64,000 bases of DNA from Tubiluchus corallicola. Taxonomy: Eukaryota; Priapulida; Priapulimorpha; Priapulimorphida; Tubiluchidae. A model generated the notes under the pieces. The model did not search any database, was not told the DNA's origin, and worked only from the letters and a program-made list of their open reading frames with translations. The stretch's first letter is position 1, and each line of letters begins with the position of its first letter. Below are positions 58,601 through 64,000 of the stretch, piece by piece. The position numbers and the translations under genes were made by a program. The stretch lies in the NCBI GenBank assembly GCA_030141605.1, contig JAQGDQ010000018.1:590001-654000 (forward strand). Reading direction: 5' to 3'.

Positions 58601-61403
58601 AAGTCTCTTATAATATAAGCTTATAATATAATATTAGGGGAAATAATTGACATATAGTGTATAATGCTATATATAACACTCAGGTTTTTACTTGTAAGAC
58701 AAGCTAAATATACTTACTTTCCCCAGACATTCAAAAGACTTAATGCAGTTGCAATATACTTCAGTTGGTCATAAAATTTTAATTTGCACGAGTTTTCAGA
58801 CACATATTAAGTAAATGAAAAAATATATATTTTTTGCTGTAAACTGAAGCTGACTAAGGAGACATTGTCAAAAAAGCTATAGTTATTTTCTTTATGCTAA
58901 TAACTAATTAATAACAGGAGTGTAAATAGTCAATATACTAACGTGTTAGTTATCAAATTTTATGATTCTCAATGGAAATCTTACTTCTTATCATTTCCCA
59001 TATTGTTATTTTTTGTAATTGTGCTTGCATACTTGTGTGTTTGAAGATGGTCTTACAATAGAAAAATAAGTTAAATGACCACCACCATTTGTCCAGTTTA
59101 TTATAAAAAGTGTGTAGTCTCATACAGTGTTGAGTTATTTTTTGCATTCGCATTTATTCAATTTAGAACCTTGCTTCAGAAAAATGGTTCCTTTTCCTTT
59201 AATCTCTTGAATCGGAGATTTAGTTGCTACATACGGTTTTTTGTTTCCTTTAATTTAGTTGGCACAACTTCGTCATGAGCTAACCATGAAGAACAGTCTT
59301 TTGAAAGTCTGTGTGCAAGATTTAGATTCTAGCGAGCCGAGCGAAGACGAAGACCTAATACCGTTGTATGTCACTGCAATTTTTTCGATTTAGATATTGT
59401 TTTCGTACAATGTATCAAAGTGGGCTGTGGATATTTATCCAATATGAAGATAATATATGTATAACAAATTCTAACTTTGTAATGTATGGGAACATTCCAA
59501 AGAACAATATGCAATCTGTGAGCAATAACAAACTACGGAGAGGTGCAACATGAAGGATGGAATACGAAATTTACCACGTGATGGAAAAATTTATGAGCAT
59601 GGCTGTCAGCCAGTAGCGAACAGCAAATGTTTGATAATGGACATCCGTAATGCTTTATTGCAAGCTATTTTTTGCCACTTATACTAAATTGTTGTACAAG
59701 GCTGGCAGGGTACTAGTGACTGAAAGGTTTTTATTTGATTTGTAAATGTACAGGTTTTGTTGTTGTAAAACAATTTTTAACTATTGTTTCCTGATTGTGT
59801 GGCAAATTTCTGACTGAATGTTCGAATCTGTTTAAATTTGATGTAACTTATGTTTATGCTGCCATATTACTAAATCTGTCCACTCTATTTCTGAAAGAGG
59901 AGAGACTTGTGTAAATTATCTCTCATCTTTATGTTTCCAAAGACTATTCAGTACATGCTTGTTTGTTGCAGCGAAGAGCGTTTGGAAACCAGCATTCAGC
60001 ATTTGGCATTTCTGCAGAAAAAGGTCTCTCAACTCGAAGAGGAAAACATTATTCTCAAGTCAGAGGTGGGATTCGTTACATAAGTGACTACTAGTTGAAA
60101 AACTGTTTGCTATTTAAAACAATTTGAAGCAGTAACATCATGAAATTTAATTATAAAATGGTGTGCATTGTTTTGCTTCTTCTATGACATATACAGAAAT
60201 GATATTTTTTCTACAGTGTAAATTCTCGTGTTAATGTTCCTGTATTTGAGATGGCTTACAATATTGTTCATTACATTGCTTTTGCTACATGCAGATGCAC
60301 ACTGTTAGTTGATTTTGAAACTTTGTTACAGGCAACCAACATCACAAATGAAACATCGTTCTTAGAAGAAAAGGAGAAATTGTTGGTTCAGAATTGTGCA
60401 AGAGAACTAGGTAATGCAAACATTTTGTTTATGGCTTGCATTCCATGATATGTCTATTACCAAATTTAATGCAGTAAACATTATAGGACACTAGATGTTT
60501 GAATCATCTTTCATATTTTCTGTATTGTGTTGCATACTTTCAGCTCAAACCTGTGAAGATGTGGAGAACCTGCAAGCTGAGTTAGTAAAGAAAGCTGATG
60601 ATAATTTAAAACAGAAAACGGAACTCACTCACCTTCTTGCACAAATGGCTGATTTGCAGAAGAAGTGCAAAGACGTATGTAGTTGTCAAAATGAAGTACA
60701 TTGAATTTAAAAACTGTGTTTGATAGTATAACTTATTTATTTATAATGATCTGCAAGAGTTCAATTTTATCTCCTCTCTTTTAAGACATTATACAGCTTG
60801 TCTTATTTTATCTCAAAAAGCAAAAATCTTATCTTGCATTTCCTGAACTGATTATTGATCATTATTCACTTCTTTCTGTTTAAGCATGGTTTCTTAACAT
60901 TGCTTGTCTTTTTGTTTTTTCAGTTATCGGCTGAAAAAGTTGAGCTGCATGAAAATCTGACTGCTTCTGAATGCCATCGGAAAAAGCTTTCAGAGCAGGT
61001 ATGTTGTTACTACCTCATTTTCAGCGGTAGAAGTTTATTACTCAACTTTTGTTTCGAACATATTCCATAGGTTTTAGTGTATTGAGTTAATGTAGTGTTT
61101 CAAAGTCCTTGGAAACAACTTTGGTGTCTTCCTTATTTATTTTATTTTATTTTATTTTATTGTATTGTATTTTGTATTACAATTTTAGGTATCGTACGTA
61201 CAAGAAAAATACGATGAATGTCTTCTGATGTTGCATGAACATCAAGATGAGAACAGAAGAATCAGGCATCAGACTTCTCAGAAGGCTCCAAGGACTCCTG
61301 TTGCTGTGGTGACACCTCTTCCGCCTCTTGAATCTTTGGCATCTGAACTGAAATCCTCTGTAATGCCTTTCTATCCCATTGGATATTCTCCTGAGGAAAG
61401 AAG
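31521..61403 (+). CDS. milt: Milton/TRAK mitochondrial kinesin adaptor (3' part beyond window)
   Basis: Milton/TRAK links kinesin-1 to Miro on the outer mitochondrial membrane and drives mitochondrial transport, chiefly in axons. Exons seen: 31521-31655 (5' border unsure), 32389-32595, alternative 47494-47608, 49452-49528, 56160-56276, 59259-59365, 59972-60065, 60332-60410, 60544-60674, 60924-60998 and 61189-61403. All joins are in phase. The HAP1_N coiled-coil is plain: [82 protein letters not shown] and [16 protein letters not shown] all have close counterparts in TRAK1/2. The last visible exon passes into the linker (PLESLASEL) and ends phase 2 at a GTAAAA donor, so the Milton C-terminal domain must lie beyond 64000. 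A secreted-protein gene is nested antisense in the intron before 56160. Confidence 0.93.
32389..32595 (+). CDS. milt: Milton exon with conserved TRAK N-terminal block
   Basis: Encodes [20 protein letters not shown] followed by [11 protein letters not shown] and ending TKGTLSYF. Vertebrate TRAK1/2 have the same order: a DVC-x-x-DLPEVE(I/L)-x-SLLEEQLP block, then acidic sequence, then TLKYF just before LCAERV. The acceptor is TTTATTAG and the donor GTAAGT. It enters with two bases of a split codon and leaves phase 1, so G plus CT makes Ala at the join with 49452. Confidence 0.9.
42160..42300. repeat. Pyrimidine-rich (CT)n tract
   Basis: Long imperfect CT/CCT tract inside the milton intron. It produces overlapping Ser/Leu/Phe-rich open frames in all three plus-strand frames and Arg/Glu/Lys-rich ones on minus, none of which I regard as genes. 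Confidence 0.85.
43000..43091. repeat. TTTG and TCTG microsatellite cluster
   Basis: Interspersed runs of TTTG, TTCG and TCTG tetranucleotides in the milton intron. Confidence 0.8.
44357..44452. mobile_element. Short fold-back MITE-like element
   Basis: The left arm, starting GGTTTCACAAAGCCGTCACT at 44357 and running to about 44395, pairs imperfectly with the right arm 44415-44452 (reverse complement begins GTTTCATAAAACAATGACT). The two arms, of about 38 bases, leave a spacer of about 20. Length, terminal GTTTCA and lack of coding sequence fit a miniature inverted-repeat element. Confidence 0.6.
47447..47453 (+). promoter_or_regulatory. Candidate TATA box of the internal milton promoter
   Basis: TATAAAA lies 41 bases before the start codon of the alternative first exon (ATG at 47494). 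If used at the normal 25-31 base spacing, transcription would start at about 47476-47482 with a 5' UTR of only 12-18 bases. This is motif and position only. Confidence 0.45.
47494..47608 (+). CDS. milt: Alternative first coding exon of milton (short isoform)
   Basis: An ATG-started frame of 38 codons ([20 protein letters not shown], then [18 protein letters not shown]) runs to a good GTGAGT donor at 47609 in phase 1, exactly what exon 49452 needs; G plus CT gives Ala and then LCAERV. Vertebrate TRAK1 has a known isoform with a short alternative head spliced to the same LCAERV junction, which supports this as an alternative start. It would lack the DVCC...LPEVE block. A TATA-like motif lies just upstream. 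Confidence 0.75.
47609..49451 (+). other. Milton intron after the alternative exon
   Basis: About 1.8 kb of AT-rich intron with a pyrimidine tract and CAG acceptor at 49449-49451. No gene, repeat or RNA recognised. Confidence 0.5.
49452..49528 (+). CDS. milt: Milton exon with LCAERV junction
   Basis: Codes for [18 protein letters not shown] then VTRLLEE, the start of the HAP1_N homology region and among the best conserved parts of TRAK/milton/HAP1 proteins. It accepts either upstream exon in phase 1 and leaves in phase 0 at a GTAAGA donor, joining [10 protein letters not shown] at 56160. Confidence 0.93.
49529..51062. other. Milton intron segment downstream of the nested gene
   Basis: Part of the 6.6-kb milton intron. 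It includes an (ATG)n run at about 50284-50302. It lies 3' of the nested antisense gene, and alternative reverse-complement poly(A) signals occur near 50827-50845 and 50963. No coding sequence seen. Confidence 0.5.
51063..51068 (-). terminator. Poly(A) signal overlapping the stop codon of the nested gene
   Basis: On the minus strand AATAAA starts at the second base of the TAA stop (51069-51067). If this signal is used, the 3' UTR would be only a few tens of bases. Further AATAAA strings downstream are alternatives. Confidence 0.4.
51067..54706 (-). CDS. Secreted Thr/Pro/Arg-rich protein nested in a milton intron
   Basis: Two exons, 54706-54451 and 53021-51067, join in phase 1 (GTATGA donor, TTACAG acceptor) to give 736 aa. 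The first about 21 residues ([20 protein letters not shown]) are a signal peptide. Then follow Tyr/Gly/Pro-rich sequence ([12 protein letters not shown]), Gln/Tyr/Pro-rich sequence around residues 90-150, a PPPPPPREP stretch, several Lys/Arg clusters such as [11 protein letters not shown] and [14 protein letters not shown], and a Thr/Glu-rich mucin-like segment at about 543-600. The C-terminus, with [17 protein letters not shown] and [14 protein letters not shown], is less repetitive and probably the conserved part. No catalytic domain is visible. Composition suggests an extracellular-matrix or cuticle-associated protein, possibly cut at the dibasic sites; I do not recognise the family. It is transcribed opposite to milton. 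Confidence 0.82.
53022..54450 (-). other. Intron of the nested secreted-protein gene
   Basis: 1.4 kb, GT-AG on the minus strand. The open frame 53250-53438 within it has no motif. Nothing else recognised. Confidence 0.55.
54707..56159. other. Upstream of the nested gene and end of the milton intron
   Basis: This holds the promoter and 5' UTR of the nested minus-strand gene. A 75-codon stop-free stretch (54937-54710) ends four bases before its ATG but begins with no ATG. The right end is the milton acceptor TCTTTGCAG at 56159. No other gene recognised. Confidence 0.5.
56160..56276 (+). CDS. milt: Milton exon, HAP1_N core
   Basis: 39 codons, phase 0 on both sides, reading [20 protein letters not shown] then [19 protein letters not shown]. 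The first part is nearly invariant across TRAK/milton proteins and starts the long coiled coil. Confidence 0.95.
56277..59258 (+). other. Milton intron, about 3 kb
   Basis: AT-rich. Two related segments (around 57147-57180 and 57289-57322, both starting TTTCTGCATTGACA) suggest a small internal duplication. Nothing else recognised. Confidence 0.5.
59259..59365 (+). CDS. milt: Milton exon with LRHELTMK block
   Basis: Reads [20 protein letters not shown], then [19 protein letters not shown] proteins have a similar Q-LRHELSMKDELLQ followed by an acidic Ser/Glu stretch. It ends phase 2 (TT) at a GTATGT donor; the next exon supplies C to give Phe. Confidence 0.9.
59366..59971 (+). other. Milton intron, about 0.6 kb
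   Basis: Runs from the GTATGT donor at 59366 to the acceptor TTGTTGCAG at 59971. The open frame at its start is unrelated to milton. No gene or repeat recognised. Confidence 0.5.
59972..60065 (+). CDS. milt: Milton coiled-coil exon ([11 protein letters not shown])
   Basis: Reads [20 protein letters not shown], then [11 protein letters not shown], matching the LQKKLKDLEEENVVLRSE block of TRAK. It enters in phase 2, exits phase 0, and uses a GTGGGA donor, weaker than the other donors of the gene. Confidence 0.9.
60332..60674 (+). CDS. milt: Two milton coiled-coil exons (60332-60410 and 60544-60674)
   Basis: The first reads [20 protein letters not shown] then NCAREL and joins in phase 1. The second reads [20 protein letters not shown], then [24 protein letters not shown] has EEKEQQLVNDCVKELR and EEITHLLSQIVDLQKK at these places. 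The intron between them is only 133 bases. Confidence 0.9.
60924..61403 (+). CDS. milt: Last visible milton exons (60924-60998 and 61189-61403)
   Basis: The first reads [20 protein letters not shown] then KLSEQ, the second starts [20 protein letters not shown]. Together they end the HAP1_N coiled coil. The second exon continues into a Pro-rich linker ([20 protein letters not shown]) and [15 protein letters not shown]. It stops in phase 2 at a GTAAAA donor, so the gene continues past the window. Confidence 0.9.
61137..61180. repeat. (TTTTA)n microsatellite before a milton acceptor
   Basis: Run of TTTTA units decaying to TTGTA, directly upstream of the acceptor AATTTTAG at 61188. It sits where the polypyrimidine tract should be. 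Confidence 0.8.
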
Positions 61404-61555
61404 GTAAAATTTTAGGCATTTATAACTGATTACAATTCAGTCTTATAATTCCTTAACTATTTTGTCACTAGTCATTTGACAAAAACTCCAAATTGACATC
61501 AAAATTTGTAAAACATAATTTATTCGCAGCTTAATTAGCAATAATTAAAATTTGT

Positions 61556-62590
61556 GAACAGATTGTAACCACTATTGAAAATAACACTATAGCAGCAGCA
61601 GGCATTTTCTGTGACTTATCAAAAGCTTTCAATACTATATACTACTGAATTCTTCACAAAATAATAATTCATTATGGAATCCAAGGCATAACTAATGCTT
61701 AGTTTGTCTGTTACTTAGCCAGTTGCACTCACCAAGTAAGATGTAATAATGGTTTGTCGGGTGTACAAACTTTGAAATGTGGCATTCCTCAAGGTTCCAT
61801 ATCAGGACCCCTGTTGTTCTCGCTTTACATGCTTGCTAAGTAACTTACTACACAACTTGAACCTATTTCAATTTGCTGATGCTGTAACTCTATTATTTAA
61901 TCTCTCTTCTTAATCTTCAGAACAGATAAATGAAATGCTACCTATAGTTACAGATTGGTTGAGATCCAACAAATTATTTCTTAACCCCGACAAAACAAAA
62001 TGCATGATTTTTCAAAACAAAAACAAAAAATTCTAAATGATATAAGTAAGTATATTGATGGATCTTTGATTGAGCATGTGAGTACTTTCAAATTTTTGCG
62101 AATTGTCCTTCAAGAAAACTTGGATTGGAAGCCTCATATAAATATGATAGGTCAAAAAATTGCAAAAAGCTTCGAATAATTTCATTTATCAATAATAAAC
62201 TATGTAAATTTTATTTATTATCTGTATATAATACATTAATTTTGCCTTCCTTAACTTACTGTTGTGTATTATGGGGCAGAACTTATCCTACAAACGTAGT
62301 TGTCTTAAATTGACATCAAAGAAAATTTATCCACATTATGAATGGTCTATCAAAATATACAACTGTAAATAAATTACTATTTTGAAATAGTAATATTTTA
62401 ATTTTAGAAGATTTAATTTCATTTAACCTCTCTACATGTATGTACAAAACACATTTCGGTTTATTTCCAACTATATTTATTAATCCAGTATTACGTTATC
62501 AAATGCAATATAACACACGTTTCAATGAGTATCTTATATCTCATCACAGAACGAATCTTGGTAGACATTTTTTTAAATTCATTTCTTAAA
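61556..62590 (+). pseudogene. Dead non-LTR retrotransposon reverse transcriptase
   Basis: In the milton intron, same strand. RT motifs can be read in broken frames: FCDLSKAFNTI (motif A region), GIPQGSISGPLLFSLYM (motif B), then QFADAVTLLF in place of the (F/Y)ADD catalytic motif, then LNPDKTKCMIF. A later segment reads KLRIISFINNKLCKF and SLTYCCVLWGRTYP, and the tail near 62400-62560 still has LFPTIFINPVLRYQ-like text. Several stops, frame changes and the ADD-to-ADA change show that it is inactive. Family: jockey/CR1-like LINE, by motif style only. Confidence 0.8.
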
Positions 62591-62912
62591 CTTAAAGTTA
62601 ATACAAGATAAAGATAATATAATAAAGTGTACAGGTCCTACGGGTAAGGAATGTTGAATAATTACTGTACAGTCAAATTTTTATGTGTCAAAATGTTAAC
62701 AGAAAATAAATAACTGTGTGATATTCAAGAAGATTTTGCTATCGTCAATCTTAACTGGAGATGAACAAAGATAAGCACTCCTAATATTATGGTGTTTTTA
62801 GTATCACAAAACACCTTAAACCTAGAAAAGTGTACATAATCCAACCTAAAATATTCACTAGTAAATTATCCTGTTGTTTGTTTTATCCTGCGCTCAGCGA
62901 TTTGCTTACACA

Positions 62913-62952
62913 TAGATTTAAATGCCGCTGGCACATGATGCATTTAAATCTA
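62913..62952. repeat. 13-bp perfect inverted repeat
   Basis: TAGATTTAAATGC at 62913-62925 is the reverse complement of 62940-62952, with a 14-base loop. Function unknown; it lies between two transposon relics. Confidence 0.8.
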
Positions 62953-63035
62953 CGATCTTATTAAAGTTACACGAATATGCTGGATACGTGCCAGTTTTTG
63001 GATATTCTTACTAATTTGTTGTATAAATACCTAAT

Positions 63036-63059
63036 CTATGATTACTGTAGTAATCATAG
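63036..63059. repeat. 24-bp palindrome
   Basis: CTATGATTACT, GT, AGTAATCATAG: 11-base perfect arms around two bases. It lies about 300 bases beyond the end of the hAT relic and could be part of it. Confidence 0.8.
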
Positions 63060-63361
63060 CCTTTCTTAACCCATGTCCCTGTTATAGATGAGCACTGCGC
63101 TCAATCAGATTTATCCTATTTAAAAATTTTGCGTAATAATACTTTCCTATAAATAATAAAGACTCAACTTGTAGAACTAACCAGTAAACTGTTCATTGTT
63201 TTAAAGCAAACAAGTGACGTACAGCTTAGCAAATTTAAAAATTAATTAGGCAAAAGAAAGGCAATGAAAACACTTACCCTTGTCTACTAATTTCATTTGC
63301 CCCTCCTTTTTCAGAGATTGCTCTGTGACATTATTAAAAAATCTGGCAACGAACCCAAAAA

Positions 63362-64000
63362 TTACATGAGTTCTTTCTCTATGGTAGTCAGTCCCAGGTC
63401 TGACAGTCTGGCATTGTTCTCTGTCTTCCGCGCAAATGATTTAACTCACTTTAATGTAGAGAAAGACCTCTCCACAGTTGCCGTAGATGACGGTATAGTC
63501 AAGATAAAAACAGCTAGTTTATATACCTGTGGAAATGTGTCATTCAATTCCAGGGTATACATAGCTTTATATCAATTAAAGACACTGTCATTTTGAAATG
63601 TGCCTAAACAATAGACAGCTTTACGTTCAGCCTGAGGTTGGCTTCTGTCAAAGTAATGGGGGTAAGAGCTTTGCAACAATTCTAGAGTGTCAGTAAGAAA
63701 ATTATTGCAATACTCCAGAAACCGCTGTGGGATCAACAGTTTTACAAACTGTAATTTGTCATTATCAGCAAATCTGATTGAAAGCTGTTCCTTTATATCA
63801 TCAGTTACTTCATGCATCAGGCATCTTGCGTTTGCTGTCGAATTTGCTTCTAGGCCTTCCATTCTTTTCTGAGCAGACTCACCTATTAAACCGAATTCTA
63901 GTTCAGCTTCAGACCAAAACTGTTCAAATGTAGCTCTCTTAGTAGCAAGTCTGTCTTTGCTTTTCTTGATATGCTGAATGCAATATCTAACGTCATAATA
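63362..64000 (-). pseudogene. hAT-family transposase relic (ZMYM1/P52rIPK-like), cut by window edge
   Basis: A single minus-strand frame runs from the window edge to 63362 with stops only at 63574-63572 and at a TGA in the dimerisation domain. It reads RATFEQFWSEAELEF, MEGLEANSTANARCLMHEV, SIRFADNDKLQFVKLLIPQR and then IPSSTATVERSFSTLK-stop-VKSFARKT...RLSDLGLTTIEKEL. The last part is the hAT C-terminal dimerisation block (usual form P-x-SSASAERSFSALK-x-IKTYLRN...RLSGLALLSIE). Two stops in an otherwise continuous frame indicate a fairly young inactivated copy. The N-terminal part lies outside the window. Confidence 0.75.

Overview
The window is AT-rich animal nuclear DNA. It has intron-split genes with GT-AG borders, introns from a few hundred bases to many kb, a gene nested inside another gene's intron, microsatellites and decayed transposons. 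A chemoreceptor with the insect-type TY-x5-QF C-terminus, a milton/TRAK gene and a secreted Thr/Pro-rich protein point to an invertebrate, most likely an arthropod. A peroxisomal thiolase with a PTS2-like N-terminus argues against a fly-like insect. The species cannot be fixed from the sequence.

Layout. 1-2593: no gene recognised. 2594-6864 (+): a four-exon gustatory-receptor-like gene, 441 aa, with an inverted-repeat element in intron 1. 8677-18300 (-): a ten-exon ACAA1-type 3-ketoacyl-CoA thiolase whose introns carry microsatellites and a 661-bp inverted-repeat element. 20297-25921 (-): a 1,874-aa intronless ankyrin protein whose C-terminus resembles the VHL-box of FEM1 CUL2 adaptors, next to a ~133-bp tandem duplication covering its stop codon. 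25922-31520: LINE and possible Tc1/mariner relics, and a perfect 36-bp hairpin with a tRNA-like A box. 31521 to beyond the window (+): milton/TRAK, the mitochondrial kinesin adaptor, with two alternative 5' exons that join the same HAP1_N coiled-coil exons in the same phase. 51067-54706 (-): a two-exon secreted protein, 736 aa, nested in a milton intron on the opposite strand. 61404-64000: the last visible milton intron, holding a dead LINE reverse transcriptase and a broken hAT transposase that runs off the edge.

The genes are not functionally linked; they cover chemosensation, peroxisomal beta-oxidation, probable ubiquitin-ligase targeting, mitochondrial transport and secretion. I see no CRISPR array, operon or rRNA and no complete tRNA. 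Exon borders come from reading frame, phase and splice consensus only. No alignment or transcript was available.
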